This document shows positions 49,701 through 57,549 of a stretch of 64,000 bases of DNA, one piece after another. Positions within the stretch are counted from its first letter, which is position 1, and the number at the start of each line of letters is the position of its first letter. This stretch comes from Clostridia bacterium (lineage in GTDB: Bacteria; Bacillota; Clostridia; Oscillospirales; RGIG577). The notes beneath the pieces were generated by a model that did not search any database, was not told the DNA's origin, and saw only the letters and a program-made list of their open reading frames with translations. The position numbers and the translations under genes were made by a program. The stretch lies in contig JAFWDJ010000020.1 in assembly GCA_017513095.1 (NCBI GenBank), positions 81,996 to 145,995 on the forward strand, written 5' to 3'.

Positions 49701-51455
49701 CTTATGGTACGTATAATTGCCCTTGTCGGGGTCGGTCGACTTTATTAAATCGTTGTATCTTCCGTTATTTACGATGGTGCCGAGGTTGTAAAGCGAGCCG
49801 TTTATGAGAAGGCAGCCGTTGTTCGTAAGCAGAGCGCCGGGGAGTATGTTCATGATGGCGTCGCTTACGTCGCGCTGAGCGGGAGCCGCGGGGTCGATGG
49901 GCTTGCCCTCGGTGCCCTCTATCGTTATAATGCCGTTGTTCTCGATCTCGCCGCCGGCCTCGATGACGATTATGCCGTTCGTAAGGTTCGGCGCCGTCGG
50001 AGCGGGCTGACCCTCGGTCGCGGTTGTCGACGCGGCGTCGTACTCAATCTCAAGCTGGCACGTCTTGTCTATTACAAGTCTGCCGCCGCTCTTTACGCGA
50101 AGGTTTGCGTTGTTGCCCACGGCAAGCTCCGCGCCCGTCGTATTGGAGCGGTCCCGAAGCTCGAACGTCGCGTTCGATACCGTAATGGCCGCGGCGTTCG
50201 TCGACTGATGGTTCGCTACCTGTATGTCGAAGCTGTTTACGTCAAGGATGACGCAGCGCGAAGCCGCGTCCGTGCCCTCTACAACGAGGCCCTCGAGTAC
50301 CGGCACCTCGCAGATGAGCTTTATCGGCACGTTGTTGTAATCCTCCCATGCCATGGCCTTTCTAAGCGACCAGAACTCGTCCGCGGCACCGCTGTCCATT
50401 AACTCGAACTTTTCGGGCGCTATGACGGCGACGTCGGAAGTGGGTATCGGCACGGGGCTCATATACCGGCCGTCCTCCGCCGAAACCTTTACTTCTATTT
50501 CAAGGTCGGAGCCCTTAACGGTGTAGCTCGTTATATCGTCCGCCGTTACCTTGCTCTCGTCGAAGTACTTCTTCATCATGAGCTGCTCATGAGTGGGAGC
50601 GTTCGGGTCGGTGGGCGCGGGAGCGGCAGGGTCGTATACGAGCGACGGGTCGTAGTCGCCCACCTGGTCAACATAGAACGAAAGTCCCACGTCGGCGGTC
50701 GGGGTGGCCGGGTCGGTGCTGCCCGTATCGGCGCCCGCGATAACGGTGCCCGAGGATATGAGCACAACGTCGATATACGGCGTGTTCATGTCGTAGCCGT
50801 CCTTGTCCTTCAGTGAAGCGGCCGCATTGTCAAGCGAATACGCGCCCGCCTTGCTGCCCGTGGAGTCGACAAAGTACGCCGAGCCGTCGCCTATCGTCTG
50901 ACCGATGGCAACAAGCAGCGCCTTATTGCCGTCCTGCTTAACGTGGAGGTAGCTGCCCTCGGGCGCGCCCGCGATAAGCTCGCTTACGTCGACGCGCAGA
51001 ATATAGTAAGTTCCGTCGAAGCCGGACATCTTCTTATGAGTGCCGTCAGCGCCGTTCGGGTTTGCCTCCTCGATTATCTGATAGCGGAAGTAGCTGTACG
51101 GCGCATAGAGCGCGCCGCCCTCGATGGGCGTAAATTCCGTCGCACCCGTCTTTACCTCATACGGCACCGCCGCGCCCGTTATGATGGCGGGCGACTGCGT
51201 GGTGGGGCCGTCCTCGAGATTCTGCTTTGCTATCGAGGGTATGCCCATCGTAAGAGCGCGGTCGCCCTTCTGGGCCTTTACCGCATATACGCCCGGCAGG
51301 TTATCGCCGTCGATAATCCCGGCGTTCCTGTCGTACGACGTCGCAAATATAATGATATTTGCATGGGCCAGCGCCGCGCCGGGAAGAAGCGTCAGCATGA
51401 ACGCAAGCACGAGCGCAAGGCAGAGTATGCTTTTTCTCAAAGTTCGTCTATTCAT
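46713..51455 (-). CDS. Very large SLH-domain surface protein
   Basis: A 1580-residue exported protein. Residues 1-31 are a signal peptide. About 430-800 has repeated beta strands rich in N, G and T (ANLRVKSGGRLVIDKTCQLEIEY, GALLTNNGCLLINGSLYNLG) like a right-handed beta-helix. About 940-1200 holds beta modules of the MBG type (EYNGKPQTLITTGG, VGEPIGELTYTVSGAVG). About 1225-1290 is a Listeria-Bacteroides/InlB-type repeat (VTFDSNGGSAVAAAQGLVFG, DFTGWTLYG). A Gly-rich linker (about 1292-1310) leads to three SLH motifs (about 1395-1580). Probably an adhesin or S-layer associated protein; no enzyme motif is visible. Confidence 0.85.
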   Translation of the reverse strand: MNRRTLRKSILCLALVLAFMLTLLPGAALAHANIIIFATSYDRNAGIIDGDNLPGVYAVKAQKGDRALTMGIPSIAKQNLEDGPTTQSPAIITGAAVPYEVKTGATEFTPIEGGALYAPYSYFRYQIIEEANPNGADGTHKKMSGFDGTYYILRVDVSELIAGAPEGSYLHVKQDGNKALLVAIGQTIGDGSAYFVDSTGSKAGAYSLDNAAASLKDKDGYDMNTPYIDVVLISSGTVIAGADTGSTDPATPTADVGLSFYVDQVGDYDPSLVYDPAAPAPTDPNAPTHEQLMMKKYFDESKVTADDITSYTVKGSDLEIEVKVSAEDGRYMSPVPIPTSDVAVIAPEKFELMDSGAADEFWSLRKAMAWEDYNNVPIKLICEVPVLEGLVVEGTDAASRCVILDVNSFDIQVANHQSTNAAAITVSNATFELRDRSNTTGAELAVGNNANLRVKSGGRLVIDKTCQLEIEYDAASTTATEGQPAPTAPNLTNGIIVIEAGGEIENNGIITIEGTEGKPIDPAAPAQRDVSDAIMNILPGALLTNNGCLLINGSLYNLGTIVNNGRYNDLIKSTDPDKGNYTYHKGIQLSWKDDVTQNTTVMGSLVVGMDRDGNTDNAAGAKLVNTGDVVLVPGYLEVYGQMENSGTLYVCAVDEAIIPVLPTADKPTVTEKRVKLGSVVTSYFVISAGASLTNTGTITAAEAEIVNNGRTGELNTAPAEKFLSKIDVHNLGDMENSGTVSVNALNTYATVTSSGSIKNRVILKADDESSGVFENSSADRAEAVYNGAKIVVGDTDIWSFAGDPVLTVTPADQSVQGGDVITWSITADTTMPGRDVQYLLTVCELNPFKEVALVTLDGDTPTDVSSVIAPVKNDVVMYEFFLEGTMNAGAAANASVEVTSTSITAPAPIEGLEYNGKPQTLITTGGVNGEGRLLYKRGEDPDYSAELPTATDAGIYSVYYMLEGAPDSEGCVYTTINPKLAAVSANDASSAVGEPIGELTYTVSGAVGADTLGDIALSTDAVSETAGVYEIKAELTNPNQNYVLAVSCGTYTVTENSFAVTAKDKHGVYSDEATYAGFNIEVTAPEGAKTYYSTTTQLDASNYQTAGLETLVNLPAGAGMHDVFYYVTNGTDAVSGCKSVIIDKAEQAAPTGLTTVAESVKGAADGVISGLKPREAEYRPANNGGTYATAYQEAVYVPAGTYLVRKPGDENHFASPDTTVTVDEGPTITVTFDSNGGSAVAAAQGLVFGDLVPRPRTPTLDGYDFTGWTLYGRTFDFSTPVTNDITLTASWKQRGGNGGGGGGGGGSSSSASNEVTLPKASEGGTVSANFASAKAGDMVTLTVRPNPGYKLSYVSVTDKNGNAVPVFENPDGTYTFKMPSSDVTVTPNFVKDETNAAGGFKDLDPNAWYMDGISWCLENGLMNGVGDDMFAPNDQTSRAMIVTMLWRMEGEPESGTSAFTDVADGSWYAQAVSWAAENGIVNGVSETEFAPDSPLTREQLAAILYRYAQTKGQGFTGMWAFRLDYSDIEDISEYAYEPMCWMVMNDVIGGMGDGTLAPQGNATRAQVATMLMRFSAALSE

Positions 51456-51464
51456 GTCCTCACC

Positions 51465-52214
51465 TTAATCCCTTTCGTAATCTATATCCGCGTCGAGTAT
51501 ATCGCCGGTCGCCGCGTCGATGTCGTAGCTGTACTCCGTATATCCGACATAGAACTCGACCTCATAAACAAGGCGGCCGTCGTCATAATCCTGCTTCGCC
51601 GTAAGGCGCGTAACGTCCGAGCGCTTAAGTCCCGCTTGCGTGAGAGCCTTGTTTATCGCCGCCTCGCGGCCTATGTCGCCGCTTTGGTAATTCGCCGCGC
51701 TGTGGTCTATGTCGATGTCGGTTATATTGCCGGTCGCGGCGTCTATCTCATAGTCGTACTCAACGCCGCCCGCGTAAAACTCCACTTCGTAAACAAGGCG
51801 TCCGTCGTCATAATCCTGCTTCGCCGTAAGCGCGGTGACCTCGCCGCGCGAGAATCCCGCATTGGCAAGCGCCTTGTTTATCGCGGCGTCCTGGCCTACG
51901 GTGCCGGTCGTCTGTCCGCCCTGCGATGCCGCGGGAGGCATGCCCGTATAGGGCGAGCGCGACTGCATCTGAACGGCGCTGCCGTCCCAATACACGTTGA
52001 AGTTTATGACCTGTCCCACGTCGCGCAGTTTAACGTAGTTGCTGTCGTTTATAAGATACGTTTCAAGCTCGACACGGCTGCCGTCGACGAAGACCGTCTG
52101 CGTCGAGCGCTGCGCCATAACGCCGCCGATGTCGATGCCGAATGCGCTGCCCGCAAGTATGCTTCCTATAAGCACTCCGCCTAAAAACAGCACCGTTCCC
52201 TTTAGCTTTTTCAT
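51465..52214 (-). CDS. Exported protein with stalk-like domain and two PepSY domains
   Basis: A 249-residue protein. Residues 1-28 are a signal or anchor helix. About 40-85 resembles the copper amine oxidase N-terminal domain (VELETYLINDSNYVKLRDVGQVINF), also seen in the amidase at 1149. Two PepSY units follow (about 105-175, 180-249), each with AINKALA.AG, TAKQDYDDGRLVYEVEFY and YEIDAATGNI. The two repeats share long identical stretches, suggesting recent duplication. PepSY domains are thought to bind or inhibit proteases. It ends 9 bp before the large SLH gene and may be its co-transcribed partner. Confidence 0.82.
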   Translation of the reverse strand: MKKLKGTVLFLGGVLIGSILAGSAFGIDIGGVMAQRSTQTVFVDGSRVELETYLINDSNYVKLRDVGQVINFNVYWDGSAVQMQSRSPYTGMPPAASQGGQTTGTVGQDAAINKALANAGFSRGEVTALTAKQDYDDGRLVYEVEFYAGGVEYDYEIDAATGNITDIDIDHSAANYQSGDIGREAAINKALTQAGLKRSDVTRLTAKQDYDDGRLVYEVEFYVGYTEYSYDIDAATGDILDADIDYERD

Positions 52215-52372
52215 CTTCGGTTCCCCCTCTTAAGTGATTTATTTATAATACGTCGCGTATTTTTTCATAATCCCGCTACGGTATAAATTGTACCATATTT
52301 TTACCTCCCACTGCAAGGAAAATATATGCAAGGTATACGAAAAAACAAAAGCCATCTCCGCAGAAGTCTATT

Positions 52373-52437
52373 TTATGTAAACTATCTTCTCCATCGGCAA
52401 GCCGCGTCGGGGAATGAGGTTTACATAAATCAGGCAG
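52373..52437. repeat. Short repeat bounded by TTATGTAAAC / GTTTACATAA
   Basis: A 65-bp unit with inverted ends encloses CTTCTCCATCGGCAAGCCG.GTCGG, a block also found near 57830 before a truncated long element and partly near 58262. Probably a remnant of the border of a long element. Confidence 0.5.
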
Positions 52438-52465
52438 CAAGAATCGCGGTGTTGTGCCGCCCTAA

Positions 52466-52498
52466 AAAGCAAGAGAAACGCCGCAGCGTTTCTCTTCT
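52466..52498 (-). terminator. NUDIX gene terminator
   Basis: AGAGAAACGC / GCGTTTCTCT hairpin just beyond the NUDIX stop; the minus strand continues into GCTTTTTAGG. Confidence 0.7.
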
Positions 52499-52501
52499 CA
52501 A

Positions 52502-53116
52502 TTATTCATTATTTTTGAGCAGCTCCAAAAAATTATACAGCATCTCCGCCGTAAGGCCCCAGATCGCGCCGCACGGGCTGTCGTAGAAGTAGAACTTGCG
52601 CGTGGCGTAGGCGAAGGGATAATTCCTGCCGCCCGGTATCGCGTCGAACGGGAAATCGTCGCCCGGCTGCACCTGAAGTCTGCCCTTGTATATCTTCGGC
52701 GGCGTTTCGAGAAGCTCAGAGAGCGGCAGAGTGAATACGCGCTCCACCTCCGCGGGATCGGCGCCGCCCGCGTAATCGTGAAGTATGCCCACAAACGAAT
52801 GGACCTCCTTAATGCCGCGCCCCGGCAGTATATGAAGCGGCGCCAAAAGCTCTATATTCTCGATCGGCATCATAAGCTCCTCCGACGTCTCCCTGACGGC
52901 GGCCTCGGCCGGAGTCTCGCTGCCCTCCGCATGGCCCCCCGGGAAGCAGATCTCGCCGCCCTGCGGGATATGGCTCTCGCGCTTTTCAAAAAGCACGTGC
53001 ATTTCGCCGTCACGCTCCACCAGCGGCACGAGCACCGACGCTATTACCGTATTTTTCGGCCTGATGAGCTCCGCCTCGTGCCCCGAAAGCTTCTGCCGTA
53101 TATTTTTAAGTTCCAT
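52502..53116 (-). CDS. NUDIX hydrolase, CoA pyrophosphatase type
   Basis: A 204-residue enzyme. The NUDIX box GGHAEGSETPAEAAVRETSEEL (about 78-100) has the metal-binding REtxEE core. The preceding SHIPQGGEICFPGG and following region resemble the NudL/CoAse group, which cleaves CoA into 4'-phosphopantetheine and 3',5'-ADP. It ends in a Trp-Gly-Leu-Thr motif (IWGLTAEML) typical of this subgroup. Confidence 0.88.
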   Translation of the reverse strand: MELKNIRQKLSGHEAELIRPKNTVIASVLVPLVERDGEMHVLFEKRESHIPQGGEICFPGGHAEGSETPAEAAVRETSEELMMPIENIELLAPLHILPGRGIKEVHSFVGILHDYAGGADPAEVERVFTLPLSELLETPPKIYKGRLQVQPGDDFPFDAIPGGRNYPFAYATRKFYFYDSPCGAIWGLTAEMLYNFLELLKNNE

Positions 53117-53204
53117 TTATGCCACCTCGCTTGCATTATAAGTATATATTATCACGTTCGCCGCGCGAAATCCAGCTTTTCACATTATATTTATGCATAA
53201 AAAA

Positions 53205-53253
53205 GGCTCCCTTGTGTAAAGGGAGCTGTCAGCTCTGCTGACTGAGGGATTGT
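53205..53253 (+). repeat. REP1 copy at the 3' end of the DUF559 gene
   Basis: Intact REP1 (GGCTCCCTTGTGTAAAGGGAG...GAGGGATTGT). Its inner edge faces the DUF559 gene, and it encodes the last residues and stop of that gene. Confidence 0.85.
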
Positions 53254-53597
53254 TTAATCACATTATCAAGATACTCGCAAACCTCGCCAAAATTCTTATT
53301 TATCTCGTTGTTTGGAATACGAATAATTTTAAGTCCGTATTTTTTCAAATATTCATCGCGTTTTGTATCATATCTTTGCCCCGCCTCTTCATAATGCTGC
53401 GAACCGTCAAGCTCGATAATCAGTTTTGCCGAAGCGGAATAAAAATCGACTATATATTTTCCCAGCACCTTTTGACGAGAAAAACGAACGGGATAGTCTT
53501 TTAAAAATTTATACCATAAATTACGTTCTTCCTTCGTCATACTTTTGCGCAATTCTCGTGCATTTTGGACAAGGGATTTATTGTGCTTTCTGTCCAT
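53229..53597 (-). CDS. DUF559/very-short-patch-repair-like endonuclease fold protein between inverted REPs
   Basis: A 122-residue PD-(D/E)XK-fold protein. Family motifs are ARELRKSMTKEERNLWYKF, FSRQKVLGKYIVDFYSAS (catalytic Asp in VDFY), and LIIELDGSQHYEEAGQRYD (ELDGxxH with catalytic Glu and Asp), then RRDEYLKKYG-like and IRIPNNEI. It is A/T-rich for the window. The Shine-Dalgarno GGAGG (53607-53611) lies in the left inverted REP, 8 bases before the ATG. The last seven residues and stop (QSLSQQS-stop) are encoded by the right REP. Likely a small mobile cargo or repeat-associated nuclease; activity is unproven. Confidence 0.88.
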   Translation of the reverse strand: MDRKHNKSLVQNARELRKSMTKEERNLWYKFLKDYPVRFSRQKVLGKYIVDFYSASAKLIIELDGSQHYEEAGQRYDTKRDEYLKKYGLKIIRIPNNEINKNFGEVCEYLDNVIKQSLSQQS

Positions 53598-53600
53598 TTT

Positions 53601-53654
53601 ACAATCCCTCCGTCTGCCTTACGGCAGCCACCTCCCTTTACACAAGGGAGGTGG
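53601..53654 (-). repeat. REP1-like copy at the 5' end of the DUF559 gene
   Basis: Inverted relative to the copy at 53205: ACAATCCCTCCG...CCTCCCTTTACACAAGGGAGG. It supplies the ribosome binding site of the DUF559 gene. Confidence 0.8.
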
Positions 53655-53710
53655 TTTTGTTAGCGGATTTTATTATGATGAACACTCATGGCGGCTTTTT
53701 CCGCCTTGAC

Positions 53711-54280
53711 TTACGCCAGCAGCCAATCTACGATCTCATCCGCCGCCTTAACGTAATCGGCGTTGTCCATAACGCTGCCGGGCACGCCCACGCCGCCGGC
53801 CACGAACGACTTATAATCGGTAAATCCCGACGCTGCGAAATTGCGAAGGTCCGCGTCGAGCACCTTTAAATATACGTCCGCGGGGCCTACGCCGCAGCAG
53901 AGATAGCCCGCGAGCTTCTTGTCCTTGCGGCTCGCCGAGGAGTAGCCGGGGAGCTTGAAGTTAAGGAACGCGTACGTTCTGTCAACGAACGCGCAAAGCT
54001 GCGCGGGGAAGCGGCCGTAATGAACGGGGCCTATTATCACCATCGCGTCGCATTTGTCTATCGTGGGTATGAGCTCCGTGAAATCGTCCTTCTGAATGCA
54101 GAAGGGCGCGTCCTTTTTCTTGCAGGTGTCGCATGCGAGGCACGCGCGCACATCCTTTTCGCCCACGTTGAACTCTACGACCTCGGCCTTGCCCGCAAGC
54201 TTATCGGCCATATACCGCTCCAGCGCGTACGAATTGCCCTTTTTTCTCTTGCTGCCGTTTACGATAAGTATTTTCTTCAT
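53711..54280 (-). CDS. Flavodoxin-family NAD(P)H-dependent oxidoreductase with cysteine motif
   Basis: A 189-residue flavodoxin-like protein. The N-terminal ILIVNGSKRKKGNSYALERYMA binds FMN phosphate; CLACDTCKKKDAPFC (about 47-61) is the multi-cysteine insert of the iron-sulfur flavoprotein/multimeric flavodoxin group; VIIGPVHYGRFPAQLCAFVDR is the flavin loop. It may reduce quinones or electrophiles. The ATG at 54280 has GGGAG upstream and is chosen over an earlier in-frame codon. Confidence 0.87.
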   Translation of the reverse strand: MKKILIVNGSKRKKGNSYALERYMADKLAGKAEVVEFNVGEKDVRACLACDTCKKKDAPFCIQKDDFTELIPTIDKCDAMVIIGPVHYGRFPAQLCAFVDRTYAFLNFKLPGYSSASRKDKKLAGYLCCGVGPADVYLKVLDADLRNFAASGFTDYKSFVAGGVGVPGSVMDNADYVKAADEIVDWLLA

Positions 54281-54397
54281 GTTTTCATCTCCCTTTACTT
54301 TGTTTTGTCCGATTTGGGCGCCGCCGCGCGGCGCCTGTGTATATCTGTAATATATCACATTTTATCCCGAAGTGTCAATCAAAGCCCCCGAAAACTA

Positions 54398-54427
54398 AAA
54401 ACGCCCCTCGAAAAACGAGGGGCGCAC
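54398..54427 (-). terminator. Lipoprotein gene terminator
   Basis: CGCCCCTCG / CGAGGGGCG hairpin followed on the minus strand by TTTTTAG, shortly after the lipoprotein stop. Confidence 0.85.
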
Positions 54428-54438
54428 GGTTTAAAATA

Positions 54439-55092
54439 TTACTGACCGATAAGTACCATGTCGGTAACCTCGGAGCGGTCGCCTAAGTCCGTATAGATGT
54501 ATACGAACGCGTTCGCGGGGTCGCCGTTTTCATTCGTCGTCTGGCAGAAGAAGCAGTAGTTCATGCCGCCTACGACCTGTTCGGATACGAGCGCGATCGG
54601 TATGCACTCGGCGCCGTCGTATTCCTCGAACGCACGGTCAAATATAGCCTTAAGCTCATCCGTTATAACGGGGGACGAGGGGTCGCCCCAGCCGCCCGTC
54701 TCATTGCCGGAGGAAACCTGCGTCGGTACGCCCGTGTCCACCATGTCGGATACGAGCGGTATGCCCGCGTCGTCCTCGGTGAGGGATATGAGCATGAACG
54801 TCTCCGTATCGCTGCCGAGGGCCGATACGCGCGCAAGGAACGTCTTCCCCTTGCTCGTATTGCCGAAGAACGCAACGGGCTTTAAGGTTAGGCTTGCCGC
54901 ACCCTCGAACGCCTTGTCAAAGTCGGCGCGAAGCTGCGCGGAAATCTCCGGCGGATTTACCTCTGTCGCCTCTGTCTCAGCCGCAGGCTCGGACGGCTCC
55001 TCCTGTGCGGGCGTCTCATTCGACTTCTGGCCGCACGCCGTAAAAGCGAACGCCATAAGCAGCGCCAGGATAAGCGCAATTATTTTTTTCAT
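54439..55092 (-). CDS. Lipoprotein of unknown function
   Basis: A 217-residue protein with a lipoprotein signal (IIALILALLMAFAFTACGQ, lipobox Cys20) and a Pro/Glu-rich linker to about residue 48. The remaining domain has two similar halves, each starting L...FD.AFE (ISAQLRADFDKAFEGA and ITDELKAIFDRAFEEYD), followed by beta strands (LKPVAFFG..., CIPIALVSEQ). This internal duplication suggests a two-module extracytoplasmic domain. No enzyme motif is recognised. Confidence 0.75.
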   Translation of the reverse strand: MKKIIALILALLMAFAFTACGQKSNETPAQEEPSEPAAETEATEVNPPEISAQLRADFDKAFEGAASLTLKPVAFFGNTSKGKTFLARVSALGSDTETFMLISLTEDDAGIPLVSDMVDTGVPTQVSSGNETGGWGDPSSPVITDELKAIFDRAFEEYDGAECIPIALVSEQVVGGMNYCFFCQTTNENGDPANAFVYIYTDLGDRSEVTDMVLIGQ

Positions 55093-55199
55093 TGTGTATT
55101 CCTTCTTTCAAAAAAATATTGTTTGTTTCATTGGGTTTGACTTATAAAGCCCCAAAAAAGTTTCAAGTGAGGGCTTTTTTCTGCGCGGCGCGCCGTTCG

Positions 55200-55412
55200 T
55201 TATCCTCGTTTGCCGTCGGTTCGATCACTTTTCCCGCTGACGATACGAAAATGAAGATAAAACTTTATCTCGTCGGCAGCCCAAACTTCGCCCCGTTCTC
55301 CGAGAGCCGAGTATCCGTCAATGACGTATTCCCACCTATACAAGCCGCCTTCTTTAAAGGCCGTACCTTCGGGCGTATGCATACAAACGCATAAACGCTC
55401 CATATCCGTCAC
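55200..55412 (-). CDS. Small protein translationally coupled to the FAH-family gene
   Basis: A 70-residue protein that overlaps the stop of the FAH-family gene (55409) by 4 bp, so it is probably co-translated. It reads like a compact beta-rich domain (GGLYRWEYVIDGYSALGERGEVWAADEIKFYLHF) resembling the loose class of 60-80-residue cytoplasmic binding modules with a GK.Y...D..G.....S...F layout. No family can be named with confidence. It ends in a basic tail. Confidence 0.55.
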   Translation of the reverse strand: MTDMERLCVCMHTPEGTAFKEGGLYRWEYVIDGYSALGERGEVWAADEIKFYLHFRIVSGKSDRTDGKRG

Positions 55413-56275
55413 CCCTCGGGCGTTTCTACGATATTCGTAAGTCGGCCGATGCCCTCAATTTCGCATACGACCTCGTCGCCGGGGTGAAGCGTCTTCGGCG
55501 GGTCGAAGCCCGCGCCCACGCCCGCGGGCGTGCCGGTCGAGATTATCGTGCCCTTCTGAAGCGTTATCATCTGCGAAAGCTCCGATATAACGTAGGGTAT
55601 GTCGAATATCTGCTTCGACGTGTTCGACGACTGGCGAAGCTCTCCGTTTACATAAGAGCGTATATTCAGATTATTGTAAACAAGGTCGTTCTTCGTTACG
55701 ACGCACGGGCCCATCGGGCAGTAGCCGTCGAGACTCTTGCCCGCGTACCACTGAAGGTGGCGCCGCTGTATCGTGCGCGCCGTCACGTCGTTTAATATCG
55801 TATAGCCGAAAACGTAGTCGAGCGCTTCCTCGCGCGATACGCGCTTAGCGGTCTTTCCGATGATGAGCGCAAGCTCGACCTCGTAATCAAGCCTGTCGTC
55901 AACGTCGCCGTGCCACGGGATAAGCCCTCCGTCGCCCACGGCGCGGTCAACGCGCTTTCCGAAATACGCGGGATACTCGCGCGGGCCGTCGAACGCGGCC
56001 GCCTTGAAGCGCGCCGACTCCTCGGCGTGGTCGAGGTAATTTACGCCGAGGCAGATTATGTCGCGCACGGGCTCGGGTATCGGCGCAAGTATTTTCACTT
56101 TGTCATAGGGGATGTCGTCGCCCGTATAAAACGAACGTATCTTCTTTTCGTCCATGCCCAAAAGCTCCTCAAGCGAGGTCACACCCTCGAGCACGCGTAT
56201 CGTGTTTCCCTCCGGTGCGGCGGCAAGTATGCCAACGCCCGCAGTCTTTCTGTATTCGTACGTTACAAGCTTCAT
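55409..56275 (-). CDS. Fumarylacetoacetate hydrolase-family protein
   Basis: A 288-residue enzyme. The core begins DIICLGVNYLDHAEE and contains LDYEVELALIIGKTAKRVS with metal-binding Glu residues, YTILNDVTARTIQRRHLQWYAGKSLDGYCPMGP, and STGTPAGVGAGFDPPKTLHPGD near the C terminus. Members cleave or isomerise 2-keto acids such as acylpyruvates, or decarboxylate oxaloacetate. The substrate cannot be assigned. It is the first gene of a two-gene unit. Confidence 0.9.
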   Translation of the reverse strand: MKLVTYEYRKTAGVGILAAAPEGNTIRVLEGVTSLEELLGMDEKKIRSFYTGDDIPYDKVKILAPIPEPVRDIICLGVNYLDHAEESARFKAAAFDGPREYPAYFGKRVDRAVGDGGLIPWHGDVDDRLDYEVELALIIGKTAKRVSREEALDYVFGYTILNDVTARTIQRRHLQWYAGKSLDGYCPMGPCVVTKNDLVYNNLNIRSYVNGELRQSSNTSKQIFDIPYVISELSQMITLQKGTIISTGTPAGVGAGFDPPKTLHPGDEVVCEIEGIGRLTNIVETPEG

Positions 56276-56423
56276 GCTTTTCCCCTCCGATTCGGTTTAC
56301 ATAATTTTAGGGCCGCGCGATATCGCGGCTTTTTCTTCTATTTTAGCAGTACGGCCGCAAAAAGTAAATATACGGCGCGCGCCTTGTTTTTTTCTATGAA
56401 AACAGGTAAACTTTTATAAAGGA

Positions 56424-56690
56424 GTGAAAATTATGGATTTTATTTACGAAAGCGAACGCATATACGCGCTTGACGAAGGCGGGCGGCTTATTGCCGAGAT
56501 TACGTTCCCCGTGCGCGGGGACGCGGCGGTGATTGATCACACGTTCGTCGATCCGTCGCTTCGCGGGCAGAAGATAGCCGACCGGCTCGTGCGCGAGGCT
56601 TTGGCGCAGATTCGGGCGCACGGTCTTGCGCCCGGGGCCACCTGCCCCTACGCCGTGAAGTGGTTTCGGGAGCACCCGGAGGAATTTTGA
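56424..56690 (+). CDS. Small GNAT-fold N-acetyltransferase (YjdJ/CG-type)
   Basis: An 88-residue minimal acetyltransferase. It has the short N-terminal strands (RIYALDEGGRLIAEITFPV), the CoA-pyrophosphate loop VDPSLRGQKIADRLVREAL, and the conserved ATCPYAVKWFREHPEEF end. This group is small and single-domain; the substrate is unknown. AAAGGAG precedes the ATG. REP2 starts 9 bp after the stop. Confidence 0.9.
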   Translation: MKIMDFIYESERIYALDEGGRLIAEITFPVRGDAAVIDHTFVDPSLRGQKIADRLVREALAQIRAHGLAPGATCPYAVKWFREHPEEF

Positions 56691-56696
56691 CCGCCG

Positions 56697-56925
56697 CCTC
56701 CCGGCGGGGGGAAGGTGTCTGCAGGCAGACGGATGAGGGGCAGCGCCAACGGCGCATGCGTCCCCCATAATGGCTCCCTTTGTGTAAAGGGAGCTGTCTG
56801 CGCAGCCGACCGAGGGATTGTCGTTCCCCCGTCCTTCGTAGGGAGGCGTCCCCAGACGCCTCCGCGTGTCTTAGCCGTGTTTTCACGGAGGCATGAAGGC
56901 ATGCCTCCCTACGGAAGCATTATTG
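56697..56925 (+). repeat. REP2, REP1 and a third palindrome
   Basis: REP2 (56699-56741), REP1 (56772-56821) and a further hairpin element with CGTAGGGAGGC / GCCTCCCTACG arms (56836-56920) stand in a row. Confidence 0.75.
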
Positions 56926-57088
56926 ATAACTCAATGCACAAAAATGCTTCACTTCCAAGTTTTTAACCTACCTTCCCCTATACTTACAGCCTCACATCCT
57001 GCTTTAACATAATTCTTTTTCAGAACTCCGTTCTAAAGACTTTTGTCGCCTCCCGCGGGGGTTCTTTTGGAAACAAAAGAACCAAAAT

Positions 57089-57131
57089 CCGGGGCCCCCG
57101 AAAAATACGCCCGCGGATTTTTTGGGGTGGT
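57089..57131 (+). repeat. Small GC palindrome (P45 family), copy 4
   Basis: CCGGGGCCCCCG, A5, TACGCCCGCGGA, T6, GGGGTGGT. It sits between ACCAAAAT and GAGAGACT of long element C. Confidence 0.75.
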
Positions 57132-57549
57132 ATTGAGAGAGACTGCCGCCTCTCGGACTCTTCGCTCCCTCGCTCCCGGCCTCGCGAGCGGGCCTCTCCG
57201 CTCGGCGTTACTTCGCAATAGCTTTTGCCTTCTCTCACGGCAAAAAGGCGCAATTTACTCTTAACTTATAGTTGCCTCGGCATGAGGCATCATTCGAGAT
57301 AACTTCGCGTCCAATCAAATTCCGCGGCCGAGCCGCTCCAAGTCTTTGGCTCCCGAAAGAAGTGACTTCGCCGGACGCGCCGTGTCGGGCGCATCGTGCG
57401 CCCGTCTGATTTTGATTGCGCTATCTTCCGATGATGAGTGACGTCGAGGCAGTAAAATCAAAGGGGACGGGGGGAAATCGGCGCTAAGCGCTGATGTGAG
57501 CTTGCATTTAGCACAATCCCCGCGAGCCTCAGCCGATTTCACCCTCAAT

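Noticed and set aside
56308-56336. Hairpin GCCGCGCGATATCGCGGC with T-run upstream of the small acetyltransferase
   Set aside because: No plus-strand gene precedes it, so a terminator role is unclear; it could be an unrelated palindrome or leader element, and I did not annotate it.
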